A stretch of 64,000 bases of DNA, from NCBI RefSeq assembly GCF_023227765.1, contig NZ_JALKBZ010000009.1, positions 1 to 64,000 of the forward strand, written 5' to 3'. Every line of letters begins with the position of its first letter. Position 1 is the first letter of the stretch. A program made the position numbers and the translations under genes. The DNA comes from Fuchsiella alkaliacetigena (GTDB lineage: Bacteria; Bacillota; Halanaerobiia; Halobacteroidales; Acetohalobiaceae). The notes beneath the pieces are model-generated. The model did no database searches and was not told the origin of the DNA. It worked only from the letters and a program-made list of their open reading frames with translations. Positions 8,191 to 17,056 of the stretch are shown here, piece after piece.

Positions 8191-8862
8191 CTAAAAATTT
8201 AAATCTTCTTTAAACCTATTTATTCCTAATCTATTAAGCACCAAAGCTAACTTCTCTTTATCTTGACGCTGTTTAGCATAATATTTAAGCAGCTTAGAAA
8301 GCTTTGCTAATAATACCTCGCTATCTATTAAATCCACCACTTCAGTAGCAAACTGCGGGTGGCGGCCCATTTTCCCACCTATTCCCAAAGACCAACCCTT
8401 ATCCTTTACTTTTATAGCTTCTGTGGGACAGCTTTTAACACACTCTCCACAATCAAGACATTTACTATTATCAATTACAGCATACTGACAATCATTAGTA
8501 TTATTAGATTTAAGCTCGATAGCTTCTTCTTTACAGACTTCCACGCATTCACCACAACTTACACAATCATCAACTATCATCTCTACTCTCATCCTACCCA
8601 AAATCGAAAGGTCTCTAATTTGAGGTCTAGAACAGCCATTAGGACAGCCGGCAATACCTATTTTAAACTTGAGATGCGGTAGAATAGGCTTGGTACCTTG
8701 ATAATCCAAAAGACTAGCTAAATCTTCTTCGGCTAACTGCTTCTCTAATTTCGAGGCTAACTCTTGACTATCTAAGATTAAGTTTGGACAAGCATATTTA
8801 GCGCCAGCACAAGCTTTAAATTCAAATAATGAGTTTGAGCCTCCAGCTAAGTTTTCTATCAT
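8191..8862 (-). CDS. Siroheme/4Fe-4S sulfite-nitrite reductase-like protein with two ferredoxin clusters
   Basis: 223 residues. The N-terminal part carries the siroheme/4Fe-4S pattern of nitrite/sulfite reductases: CAGAKYAC (C-x6-C, about 18-25) and GCPNGCSRP (C-x3-C, about 73-77). Two ferredoxin motifs follow: CVSCGECVEVC (about 100) and CLDCGECVKSC (about 135). The C-terminal part is helical. It is about half the size of a full sulfite reductase subunit and resembles the small stand-alone dissimilatory-type (AsrC-like) proteins of anaerobes. A role in sulfite/nitrite reduction or electron transfer is inferred. No asrA/asrB partner is adjacent, and the gene is alone with its own terminator. 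Confidence 0.75.
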   Translation of the reverse strand: MIENLAGGSNSLFEFKACAGAKYACPNLILDSQELASKLEKQLAEEDLASLLDYQGTKPILPHLKFKIGIAGCPNGCSRPQIRDLSILGRMRVEMIVDDCVSCGECVEVCKEEAIELKSNNTNDCQYAVIDNSKCLDCGECVKSCPTEAIKVKDKGWSLGIGGKMGRHPQFATEVVDLIDSEVLLAKLSKLLKYYAKQRQDKEKLALVLNRLGINRFKEDLNF

Positions 8863-9082
8863 AATTTAACCTGCCTTCCAATTAAGCTTGATAGTGCTTT
8901 AAGTATTTAACTTATTTTTAATTATATCCTATATTCAGTAGATATCTATGACTTTTATCATATATAGTAAAAAAATATATATGACTGGATAGGCAGTATA
9001 AGAATCAATAATTGTTCCCTCAATACCAAGGCATTCAGATAAAGCAAAGAGAATTGGTCTAAATACACAGGTAATGCATTAA

Positions 9083-10336
9083 TTAATCTCCTTTATAGTT
9101 AGGCAAGGTAGAGTTTCCGTAGGGTATAACCAATATCTTTGCTTGCGCTCCCTTAACTTCCAAAGCTCTATCCAAAGCTTTATCTAATTCATCGAAAGTC
9201 TTAATAAATAAACTTTCTTTAATTTTCTCAGCCAATTCAGAAACTAAATATATCTCACTATGTAAGTGGATATTGGCCATCCGGGCTGCCTTATGCCTTC
9301 CTAATACAAAATTACACTTGATATCGTTCACCAGTTCAGCAGGAGAGAGATCACCCAATAAAGCTTCACCAAACTCATCTTCGCCTAATCCATCCTCACA
9401 CTCTCCAGCTACAACAATAATACCTCCCTCTTTTACAGCCAGACTAGCATTCTCCATAGCCTTATGTGTTTGGTAGAGATCTATATCCTTGGGAGCACCT
9501 CCAGGGGAAACCACAACTATATCAGCCAATTCATCTATCTGTAAGCGGAAAATATCATTTATATAGTCTACACCTTGCCGATGAGCCTTAGTAATTTCGC
9601 CAGCCACTACCTTAACTGCCTCTTTACGACTATTTAAGATAGCATTAACCATAAAATCAATCCCCACCATGTCACCAATCTCTTCTAGATCCTCCCTGAT
9701 AGGATTACCTGAAGTTAAGCCAGCTTTGGCTTGGGGATTAAGAGAGTGTTGATGGTTTCTTTTAATAGTCTTTCTGCTGGCTACTCCGGGAGCTAAGGCC
9801 TTAGCTCCCCCGCTAAAGCCAGCATAATAATGAAATTCAAGATTTCCAGTAGCAATTAAAAAATCCGCCTCTAAAACCTTGCTAAAGATAGCAATCTCTG
9901 TTCCCCTCTCTGTAACCCCAACATCTACACAATCATCTATATCGTGATCTATACACTCTATTCGCTCATATATATCTGCTCCCACCAACTTCTTCTGCTC
10001 CTCTTCAGTCTGCTTTCTATGGACTCCCAGACCAAAGATAACTTTAATCTGTTCATCATTAACCCCTGCCTCATTTAACTCTTCAATAATTGGTGGTAGC
10101 AAGATATGTGAAGGTGCTGGTCTAGTAATATCACTAGCCAGTATCACCACTTGATCTTCAGCATTTACTAGTTTCCTTAATCTTTCACTTCCAATAGGTT
10201 CATCCAAAGCTCTTTGTACTTCTGCTAGAGGATTAGCTACTCCTTCTACTTCCACAGGGTTCAACGTTCCTAAATAGTTCTGATCAGCTATTTCTAAATG
10301 CAGCTTTTTCTTTCCATACTTCAGTAAGGTCTCCAT
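9083..10336 (-). CDS. LarA-family nickel-pincer racemase (lactate racemase-like)
   Basis: 417 residues with the DUF2088/LarA architecture. These enzymes racemise 2-hydroxy acids using a nickel-pincer nucleotide bound to a lysine. Visible features are SDITRPAPSH (about 69), GLGVHRKQT (catalytic His region, about 103), FHYYAGFSGGAKALAPGV with the pincer-anchoring Lys (about 184), NHQHSLNPQA and the C-terminal VSPGGAPKDIDLYQTHKA. Cofactor makers LarB/C/E are not in the window. Substrates in this family include lactate and malate; the two malic enzyme genes just upstream favour malate (inference). AAGGGGG precedes the ATG. It is the last gene of the long minus-strand catabolic run. Confidence 0.85.
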   Translation of the reverse strand: METLLKYGKKKLHLEIADQNYLGTLNPVEVEGVANPLAEVQRALDEPIGSERLRKLVNAEDQVVILASDITRPAPSHILLPPIIEELNEAGVNDEQIKVIFGLGVHRKQTEEEQKKLVGADIYERIECIDHDIDDCVDVGVTERGTEIAIFSKVLEADFLIATGNLEFHYYAGFSGGAKALAPGVASRKTIKRNHQHSLNPQAKAGLTSGNPIREDLEEIGDMVGIDFMVNAILNSRKEAVKVVAGEITKAHRQGVDYINDIFRLQIDELADIVVVSPGGAPKDIDLYQTHKAMENASLAVKEGGIIVVAGECEDGLGEDEFGEALLGDLSPAELVNDIKCNFVLGRHKAARMANIHLHSEIYLVSELAEKIKESLFIKTFDELDKALDRALEVKGAQAKILVIPYGNSTLPNYKGD

Positions 10337-10351
10337 CCTTTAATCCCCCTT

Positions 10352-10591
10352 TTATCCGCCATCTGCTAAAGGTACTAAGCTGACTACATCGCCTTCCTTT
10401 AATTGCTCCTGTTTCTGAACATTAACGCCATTAACTAACACTAAATTAAATTCTAATTCCGCTGTTGGTATTTCCAAAAGTTCAAGTAAGTCCAAGAGAT
10501 CACTCTGCTGATCTATCTCTACTTCTATCTCTTCCGAATCCGAAGATAGATACTTCTTTAATCGTCCAAATACCTTTACTTGGACCTTCAT
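10352..10591 (-). CDS. MoaD/ThiS-like beta-grasp sulfur carrier
   Basis: 79 residues with the ubiquitin-like beta-grasp pattern: a strand MKVQVKVFGRLKKYL, then LLELLEIP, LVLVNG, GDVVSLVPLADGG, ending exactly in the Gly-Gly needed for thiocarboxylate formation. MoaD-type proteins give sulfur to pterin (Mo/W cofactor) synthesis. A tungsten enzyme encoded at 17391-19283 in the same run is an obvious customer, but this is inference. A longer frame begins at 10624. AGGAGGGG lies six bases before the ATG at 10591, and homologues start there. Confidence 0.8.
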   Translation of the reverse strand: MKVQVKVFGRLKKYLSSDSEEIEVEIDQQSDLLDLLELLEIPTAELEFNLVLVNGVNVQKQEQLKEGDVVSLVPLADGG

Positions 10592-10647
10592 TAAAATCCC
10601 CTCCTGCTCACTTCTATCAATCAACCCCGAAGCTTATTTAGCTAAAA

Positions 10648-11877
10648 TTAATCCCCTCTAGCCATTAATCTTTTAGCATTTTCTAATTCAGTCTCATAAT
10701 CAATCTCAATTTTAGCTACTCCGCTTTCAATTGCTGCTTGGGCTACCGCTGCTGCTACATAGGGCCCTACCCGCTCATCAAAAGGCTTAGGAATTACATA
10801 GTCCGTAGCCAACTCTTCCTCTTCAACTAAATCAGCCAAGGCATAAGCTGCCGCTACCTTCATCTCTTCATTAATATCACTTGCTCTTACATCTAGGGCT
10901 CCCCGGAAAATACCTGGAAAGGCCATTACATTATTAACCTGATTAGGATAATCGGAACGACCTGTACCTACTATCTTAGCTCCTGCTGCCAAGGCATCCT
11001 CAGGCCAGATTTCAGGATCGGGATTAGCCATTGGGAACAGAATGGGCTCCTCAGCCATATCCTCAACCATTTCTTTGCTCAAAACTCCAGCTACCGAAAC
11101 TCCTATAAAGACATCAGCTCCTTTGATTATATCTCCCAGTTCACCCTGTTCTCCTTCTTGATTGGTTAACTTAGCTAGCTCTTCCTTTTGAGGATTGAGT
11201 CGCTCGCGTCCTTCATAGATAGCCCCTTTACTGTCCAATACAATAATATCCTTAACTCCTTCCGCCACTAAGAGTTTAGTAATACTCACTCCCGCTGCAC
11301 CCGCACCATTAACAACTACTTTGATATCTGCCAGCTTTTTATCTACTATCTGCAAGGAGTTAACTAATCCAGCCAGAGTAATTATAGCTGTTCCGTGTTG
11401 ATCATCATGAAAGACGGGAATATCCAACTCTTCTTTTAATCTCTGCTCAATATAGAAACACTCCGGGCCCTTAATATCCTCCAAATTAACCCCGCCAAAA
11501 CCAGAAGCCATCATCTTAACTGTGGCAATTAATAAATCTGAATCATCTTCATCTAAACAGATCGGAAAAGCATCTACTCCCCCAAACTCCTTAAAAAGAA
11601 CAGCCTTGCCCTCCATTACCGGCATAGAAGCCTTAGCTCCGATATTACCTAAGCCCAAAACAGCACTGCCATTACTAATCACAGCTACAGAGTTAGACTT
11701 ATTAGTATAATCATAAACCTTATCTTCATCATCAGCAATCTCCAAACAGGGCTCTGCCACTCCCGGTGAATAAGCTAGGGATAGATCATCTTCATCATTA
11801 ACCCGTACCTTAGTCTGCATCATTAACTTACCTCGATTATCTTTGTGTAGTTTCAACGCTTTATCTTTTAGCTCCAT
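10648..11877 (-). CDS. NAD(P)-dependent malic enzyme, copy 1
   Basis: 409 residues. It decarboxylates malate to pyruvate with NAD(P) reduction. The N-terminal malic domain has YSPGVAEPC, GNIGAKASMPVMEGK and FGGVNLEDIKGPECF; the active-site region has FHDDQHGTA (about 155). The NAD domain has VNGAGAAG and ends GALDVRAS..INEEMKVAAAYALA. It is a tandem paralogue of the next-upstream gene, 2 bases away. The last 130 residues are almost identical between the two while the middle NAD-domain segment is much less similar. AAGGAGGAG precedes the ATG. Confidence 0.93.
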   Translation of the reverse strand: MELKDKALKLHKDNRGKLMMQTKVRVNDEDDLSLAYSPGVAEPCLEIADDEDKVYDYTNKSNSVAVISNGSAVLGLGNIGAKASMPVMEGKAVLFKEFGGVDAFPICLDEDDSDLLIATVKMMASGFGGVNLEDIKGPECFYIEQRLKEELDIPVFHDDQHGTAIITLAGLVNSLQIVDKKLADIKVVVNGAGAAGVSITKLLVAEGVKDIIVLDSKGAIYEGRERLNPQKEELAKLTNQEGEQGELGDIIKGADVFIGVSVAGVLSKEMVEDMAEEPILFPMANPDPEIWPEDALAAGAKIVGTGRSDYPNQVNNVMAFPGIFRGALDVRASDINEEMKVAAAYALADLVEEEELATDYVIPKPFDERVGPYVAAAVAQAAIESGVAKIEIDYETELENAKRLMARGD

Positions 11878-11879
11878 TA

Positions 11880-13124
11880 CTACTCCTCCTTATTGATTAT
11901 CTTTTTAGCATTCTCTAATTCTTCTTCATAATCTATTTCAATTCTAGCTACTCCGCTTTCAATTGCTGCTTGAGCTACTGCTGCGGCTACATAGGGCCCT
12001 ACCCGCTTATCAAAAGGCTCAGGAATCACATAATCAGCAGCCAACTCTTCCTCCTTAACTAAATCAGCCAAGGCATAAGCTGCCGCCACCTTCATCTCTT
12101 TATTGATATTGCTAGCCCTCACATCTAAGGCTCCCCGAAAAATCCCCGGAAAAGCCATCACATTATTAATCTGATTAGGATAATCTGAACGACCTGTACC
12201 TACTATTTTAGCCCCGGCTGCCAAAGCATCCTCAGGCCAGATTTCAGGATCGGGATTAGACATTGCAAAAATAATAGGATCATTATTCATACTTCTTACC
12301 ATCTCTTTAGAAACAATTTTTGGAGCAGAAACACCAATAAAAACATCAGCATCCTTCATAGCTATAGCTAAATCTCCCTTTAACTTTCTCGGATTAGTTA
12401 TTTGGGCCATCTCAGTTTGAGCCTGGTTCATCCCTTCTACTTCTGGATGAAGAATTCCAAATATATCACCCATAATCACCTCGCCAAAGCCAACATTCAA
12501 GAGTAATTTAGCAATAGCGATTCCGGCCGAACCAGCCCCATTTACTACAATCCTTGTCTCTTGTGGATCCTTTTCTAAATACTTCAAAGCATTAATCAGG
12601 CCTGCTAAAACTACAATAGCCGTTCCGTGTTGATCATCATGAAAAACAGGTATCTGCAGCTCTTCCTTCAATCTACTTTCAATCTCCATACACCTAGGTG
12701 CAGAGATATCTTCTAAATTAACACCACCAAAAACAGGCTCTATCCTCTTAATAGTTTCTACAATCTCATCAACATCCTGGGTATTAACACAGATTGGAAA
12801 AGCATCTACTCCCCCAAACTTCTTAAAAAGAATAGACTTCCCTTCCATGACCGGCAAAGAAGCTTCAGGGCCAATATCACCCAGACCCAGAACAGCACTA
12901 CCATCGGAAACTACAGCTACTAAATTGCTTTTAGCAGTATAATCATAAGCCTTATGAATATCAGCGGCGATTTCCTGACAAGGTTCAGCCACTCCCGGAC
13001 TATATACTAAGCTAAGAATATCACCATTATCGATCTGAACCTTACTTCCAATCTCTATCTTACCTTTGTTTTCACTATGTGTTCTTAAAGCCTTCTCTTT
13101 TAAAGTCTTCTCTTTTAAAGCCAT
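11880..13124 (-). CDS. NAD(P)-dependent malic enzyme, copy 2
   Basis: 414 residues with the same domain order: malic domain (YSPGVAEPC, GDIGPEASLPVMEGK, FGGVNLEDISAPRC), FHDDQHGTA, then the NAD-binding VNGAGSAG. The segment around residues 215-285 (GEVIMGDIFGILHP...) differs clearly from copy 1, whereas GTGRSDYPNQ onward is nearly the same. Divergence in the cofactor/regulatory half could mean different coenzyme preference or control (inference). It is directly downstream of lipA in the same run. Confidence 0.93.
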   Translation of the reverse strand: MALKEKTLKEKALRTHSENKGKIEIGSKVQIDNGDILSLVYSPGVAEPCQEIAADIHKAYDYTAKSNLVAVVSDGSAVLGLGDIGPEASLPVMEGKSILFKKFGGVDAFPICVNTQDVDEIVETIKRIEPVFGGVNLEDISAPRCMEIESRLKEELQIPVFHDDQHGTAIVVLAGLINALKYLEKDPQETRIVVNGAGSAGIAIAKLLLNVGFGEVIMGDIFGILHPEVEGMNQAQTEMAQITNPRKLKGDLAIAMKDADVFIGVSAPKIVSKEMVRSMNNDPIIFAMSNPDPEIWPEDALAAGAKIVGTGRSDYPNQINNVMAFPGIFRGALDVRASNINKEMKVAAAYALADLVKEEELAADYVIPEPFDKRVGPYVAAAVAQAAIESGVARIEIDYEEELENAKKIINKEE

Positions 13125-13150
13125 TTTAAATTCTCCTTCGTCTTTTTTAG

Positions 13151-13999
13151 TTAATATAAAGTCTCAGCTGCTCGATAAGAGCTTCTAGCAAAGGGACCTG
13201 CAACTACTGCTTTAAAGCCTAGTTCTTCTCCTAGAGATTTATATTCTGCAAACTGCTCAGGAGTAATGAATTCTTTAACCTCAAGATGTTCTGGAGAAGG
13301 CTGTAAGTACTGGCCTATTGTCAAAATATCCACTTTCACACTACGTAGATCTTTCATTACCTGAATTACCTCGTTTCTCTTTTCGCCTAAACCAAGCATT
13401 AAACCCGATTTGGTATAGACTTCTGATTTTAAGGACTTCAGCCTAGGCAAAACTTCTAAAGAGCGTCGATAATCAGCCTCAGGCCGTACCTTATTATATA
13501 GCCTAGGTACCGTCTCAATATTATGATTAAACACCTCAAAGTCTGCCTCGGCTAATTGTCTTAAAATCTTCGGCTTTCCTTGAAAGTCAGGAGTAAGTAA
13601 CTCTATCTTAATTTCTGTTGAAAGCTTCTTAATCTCTGCCGCTACCTTGATAAATTGACTCACTCCCCCATCCTCTAAATCATCTCTAGTTACTGAAGTA
13701 ATAACTACATACTCCAAATCCAATCTGTCAACTGCTTTGGCAATATGTACTGGCTCTAAAGGATCTACCTGATCTGGAGTGGCTGAAGAGACAGCACAAA
13801 ATCTACAGTTTCTAGTACAGTTCCTCCCTAAAATCATAAAAGTAGCCGTATTTTCAGCAAAACATTCACCTCGATTTGGACATTCAGCCCCTTGACAAAC
13901 AGTATTTAATTTTAAATCCTCTAAGGTATCCTCAACCCGGGCCCGCTTCTCTTTAGCTGGTAAGCGTTTTTTAAGCCAACTAGGAAATTTGCTGCTCAT
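13151..13999 (-). CDS. lipA: Lipoyl synthase
   Basis: 282 residues. A radical SAM enzyme inserting two sulfurs into protein-bound octanoyl groups. Both clusters are visible: auxiliary C-x4-C-x5-C (CQGAECPNRGEC, about 35-46) and radical SAM C-x3-C-x2-C (CTRNCRFC, about 61-68). The C-terminal RSSYRA that ligates the auxiliary cluster is present. Its start overlaps the end of lipB by 20 bases, indicating coupling. It serves the lipoyl domains of the E2 and E3 proteins encoded at 19-22 kb. Confidence 0.96.
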   Translation of the reverse strand: MSSKFPSWLKKRLPAKEKRARVEDTLEDLKLNTVCQGAECPNRGECFAENTATFMILGRNCTRNCRFCAVSSATPDQVDPLEPVHIAKAVDRLDLEYVVITSVTRDDLEDGGVSQFIKVAAEIKKLSTEIKIELLTPDFQGKPKILRQLAEADFEVFNHNIETVPRLYNKVRPEADYRRSLEVLPRLKSLKSEVYTKSGLMLGLGEKRNEVIQVMKDLRSVKVDILTIGQYLQPSPEHLEVKEFITPEQFAEYKSLGEELGFKAVVAGPFARSSYRAAETLY

Positions 14000-14648
14000 T
14001 ATCCATCAACTCCATCTCAAAAACTTCTATGAACTGCTTAATTACTAATTTTATAATCTCTTCTCTCTTTATTTCCGCTGCCAAAAGTTCTTTTAAGGAA
14101 GTAACTCCCTTATCCACTATCCCACAGGGAATAATGTAGTTAAAATGCTCTAAGTTCGGAGCAATATTAAAAGCAAAGCCATGATAAGTAACCCAGTGCT
14201 TCACACCTATCCCAATAGCGGTTATCTTCTTCTCGCCGACCCAGACTCCAGTTAACTCTTCTATTCGCTTAGCCTTTATACCTAAATCTTTTAACACCCG
14301 GATAAAGACCTCTTCGTAGTTCCGGAGTAACCAGTGTAAGTCCTGTTGATGCTCTTTAAGATTGAGAATAGGATAACCTACCAGCTGTCCTGGCCCATGG
14401 TAGGTTATATCCCCTCCTCGGTTAGTCTCATAAACACTAATCCCTACTTCTTTTAAAGCTGCCTGGCTAACAGTAATATTATCTCTAGAACCACTTCTGC
14501 CTATAGTAAATACCGGTGGATGTTCTACCAATAGTAATGTATCTGTTATTTCATTATTAGCTCTCTTCTTTACTAATTCCAACTGTAACTGATAGGTCTG
14601 CTGATAATCCTTTTTTCCTAAATCAATAACTTCCAATTTAGGCCTCAT
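13980..14648 (-). CDS. lipB: Octanoyltransferase
   Basis: 222 residues. Transfers octanoate from acyl carrier protein to lipoyl domains, the step before LipA. Motifs: EHPPVFTIGRSG, GGDITYHGPGQLVGYPI, and the active-site pair Lys in the ELTGVWVGEKKITAIG region and Cys in IIPCGIVDKGVTSL. The frame is open to 14690, but AGGTGG lies five bases before the ATG at 14648 and homologues begin with the segment M-x-x-x-L-x-V-I-D-L-G, so the shorter start is chosen. Confidence 0.93.
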   Translation of the reverse strand: MRPKLEVIDLGKKDYQQTYQLQLELVKKRANNEITDTLLLVEHPPVFTIGRSGSRDNITVSQAALKEVGISVYETNRGGDITYHGPGQLVGYPILNLKEHQQDLHWLLRNYEEVFIRVLKDLGIKAKRIEELTGVWVGEKKITAIGIGVKHWVTYHGFAFNIAPNLEHFNYIIPCGIVDKGVTSLKELLAAEIKREEIIKLVIKQFIEVFEMELMDNEQQIS

Positions 14649-14705
14649 TTGCTCCACCTTCTCTCTAGAGATAATTAAATCAAACTGCATTACCCTACGC
14701 TTAAA

Positions 14706-15092
14706 CTAAACTCCTGCCTCAACAACAAATAATTTAACCGGTGTTTCACTAGTTACCACAAAGGAGTGGGTCGCATTATTTTTGGCTAAGACTGCATCGC
14801 CTTCCTTCATCTCTACAACCTCTCCATCTACGGTCATCTCTCCTGTTCCTTCTACCATAAAGTAGATCTCTTCGCTACCCTCATGGGTATGCTCACCAAT
14901 CTCTGTGCCTGGCTCCAATATTAACTCATGTAAAAAGTGCAGCGACGAATCAAAGTCATCGGGAAAACCATCAACCTGTGGTAAAGCAGCATCCTTACCC
15001 ATAAACTGAGTAATATGCATCTTGCCCTTACCCCCAATAGTATCAATAAAGACCTTTTCTACATCTTCTCGACCTCTTTTAATATAGGACAT
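14706..15092 (-). CDS. Small cupin-domain protein
   Basis: 128 residues with a single cupin barrel. The two cupin motifs are visible: G-x5-H-x-H-x4-E (GTEIGEHTHEGSEEIYFMVEG) and the second with GDAVLAKNNATHSFVV. The His/His/Glu/His set should bind a divalent metal. Small cupins act as isomerases, dioxygenases or ligand sensors. The neighbour upstream is an old-yellow-enzyme type oxidoreductase, so a role in the same substrate pathway is likely but undefined. The ribosome site is AGGGGGAA. Confidence 0.75.
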   Translation of the reverse strand: MSYIKRGREDVEKVFIDTIGGKGKMHITQFMGKDAALPQVDGFPDDFDSSLHFLHELILEPGTEIGEHTHEGSEEIYFMVEGTGEMTVDGEVVEMKEGDAVLAKNNATHSFVVTSETPVKLFVVEAGV

Positions 15093-15118
15093 TATATATT
15101 CCCCCTTTTAAATTTAAC

Positions 15119-17056
15119 TTAAGCATCCACAGCAGCCCAAAAACCAGCGTGAATAGCGTCTTTGAAGTGCCCTGCTCCCTTCATATTACCTAAAACTTGA
15201 ACCTCAATATCTTGCTCTGCCAAGCCTGCTTTAAGCTCTTCTGTATCTAAGCGCTTAAAACCAACAGCCGTTAACACATCATCACACTCAATCCTTACTT
15301 CTTCACCATCTGTAGAGGCTATAACACTATCCTTGGTAATCTCAACTACTCTGTGCTCAGTAAGTATTTCTACACCTTCAGCTAGAACCATCTCTCTTAA
15401 GTGCCAGCGCAAATGACCACTCAACTCACGGCCTACTGTATCTCCCATTTCTAAAATCGTAACCTCTTTATCCTTCTCCTTCATAAAAAGAGCTAAGTCT
15501 AAGCCGACACCACTACCACCAATAATACATACCTTTTCACCTAGGCCAGCTCCATCATCTAATAATTTATTAATAGCAATCTCGCTATACTCAACTCCAG
15601 GAATCGGCAGCTCCATTGCTTTTGAGCCCATAGCTAAAATAACTAACCCCGGTTGAAACTCCTGAATATTTTCAATTTTTCCTTCCACACCGAGATGTAA
15701 ATCAACTCCATGCTTCTTCAACATAACTTCATAATAATTTAACATATTACTTAACTCTTGATTCTTATAGGCAGTTGTGGAAGCAACTCTAGCCAAGCCT
15801 CCTATCTGCTCTTCTTTCTCCAATAAAGTAACCTGATGTCCACAACGAGCAGCAGTAATTGAATACTCTAATCCAGCCGGGCCCGCTCCTACAACTACAA
15901 TTCTTTTAGAATCTCGAGTAGGCTGTAGCGCATCTTGATACTCATAACCACATTCAGCATTAACACAACAGCTTAAAAAGTGTCCCTGATCTATACTACC
16001 AGTACACTCATTACAGCGAATACAGCTTCTGATCTCCTCTAACTTATTATTCTTGATCTTATTAGGCAAATCAGGATCTCCTAGCAGTGCTCGTCCAAAA
16101 TGTACTATATCGGCCTTTTGATTCTTGATTACATCTAGAGCAACCTCTGGCTCAAAGCTGAGACTTCCTACAGCAATAACGGGAATAGAAACCTCTTTCT
16201 TAACTGCTTCAGCCAAATAGACTAATTGATCTTTAGGATCTCCCTGCATTGGGAAATGCTTAATGCTTTCATAAGTTCCGTGAGTTACATCTAAACAATC
16301 AACGCCAGCCTCTTCTAACAACTGAGCATACTTAACCCCTTCCTCAAGGCTTAAACTACCAGGAGTAGACTCTTCAACACTCAGCCGATAGAATAAAGGA
16401 AAGTTGGGCCCTACTTCCTTGCGAATTCGCTTTACCACTGCTAACCCAAATCTGCTTCTATTCTCAAAACTACCTCCCCACTTATCAGTTCTCTTATTAG
16501 TCCTCGGAGAGAGGAATTGAGAAATAAGATAACCGTGAGCTCCGTGAATCTCAACTCCATCAAAGCCACACTCCTTAGTCCTACGAGCTGCATCAGCAAA
16601 ATCCTGAATAGCTTTTTCAATCTCCTCTTCAGTCATGGCCCGAGGCATATCTCCCCCTACCTCCGACTTAATAGGTGAAGGTGCTAGGGGCTGCTCAATA
16701 TCCAGATGATGACTAAAGGTCTGTCTACCAACATGCTGGATTTCCGGGATGATCTTAGCTCCATAACGCTGTACAGACTTGGCTAAATCATGAAGTCTAG
16801 GCTTAAATCTATCGTGATGAATAGCCACCGGATTACCATCACCACGCCCTGTAGCCCAATCAATACAGGCATTCTCCACTACTATTAAGCCCGCTCCACC
16901 TTTAGCTCTTCTTACCAGATACTCAATCAACTTATCAGTTACTTCACCGGATTCACTAGCATACTTAGTAAACATAGGCGCCATAGAGATCCGATTCTTC
17001 AACTCCATACTCCCAATCTTAATCGGCTCAAAGAGCTCCTTAAAATCTTTACTCAT
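15119..17056 (-). CDS. Old yellow enzyme-type NADH:flavin oxidoreductase with Fe-S and FAD domains
   Basis: 645 residues of the 2,4-dienoyl-CoA reductase/trimethylamine dehydrogenase family. An N-terminal FMN TIM barrel (about 1-340: ISMAPMFTKYASESGEVTD, GAHGYLISQFLSPRTNKRTD, FGRALLGDPDLPNK) is followed by the 4Fe-4S site CIRCNECTG...CCVNAECG (about 340-365). Then come two nucleotide-binding folds for FAD (VVGAGPAGLEYSITAARCG) and NAD(P) (CIIGGSGVGLDLALF). Such enzymes reduce enoates or oxidise methylamines, passing electrons FMN to Fe-S to FAD. The exact substrate is not readable. First gene after a 330-base gap, so it may start a separate transcript with the cupin, lipB and lipA. Confidence 0.88.
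   Translation of the reverse strand: MSKDFKELFEPIKIGSMELKNRISMAPMFTKYASESGEVTDKLIEYLVRRAKGGAGLIVVENACIDWATGRGDGNPVAIHHDRFKPRLHDLAKSVQRYGAKIIPEIQHVGRQTFSHHLDIEQPLAPSPIKSEVGGDMPRAMTEEEIEKAIQDFADAARRTKECGFDGVEIHGAHGYLISQFLSPRTNKRTDKWGGSFENRSRFGLAVVKRIRKEVGPNFPLFYRLSVEESTPGSLSLEEGVKYAQLLEEAGVDCLDVTHGTYESIKHFPMQGDPKDQLVYLAEAVKKEVSIPVIAVGSLSFEPEVALDVIKNQKADIVHFGRALLGDPDLPNKIKNNKLEEIRSCIRCNECTGSIDQGHFLSCCVNAECGYEYQDALQPTRDSKRIVVVGAGPAGLEYSITAARCGHQVTLLEKEEQIGGLARVASTTAYKNQELSNMLNYYEVMLKKHGVDLHLGVEGKIENIQEFQPGLVILAMGSKAMELPIPGVEYSEIAINKLLDDGAGLGEKVCIIGGSGVGLDLALFMKEKDKEVTILEMGDTVGRELSGHLRWHLREMVLAEGVEILTEHRVVEITKDSVIASTDGEEVRIECDDVLTAVGFKRLDTEELKAGLAEQDIEVQVLGNMKGAGHFKDAIHAGFWAAVDA

Noticed and set aside
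8359-8682. Plus-strand frame of 107 codons opposite the siroheme protein gene
   Set aside because: The minus strand has complete cysteine motifs; the plus frame has no start signal.
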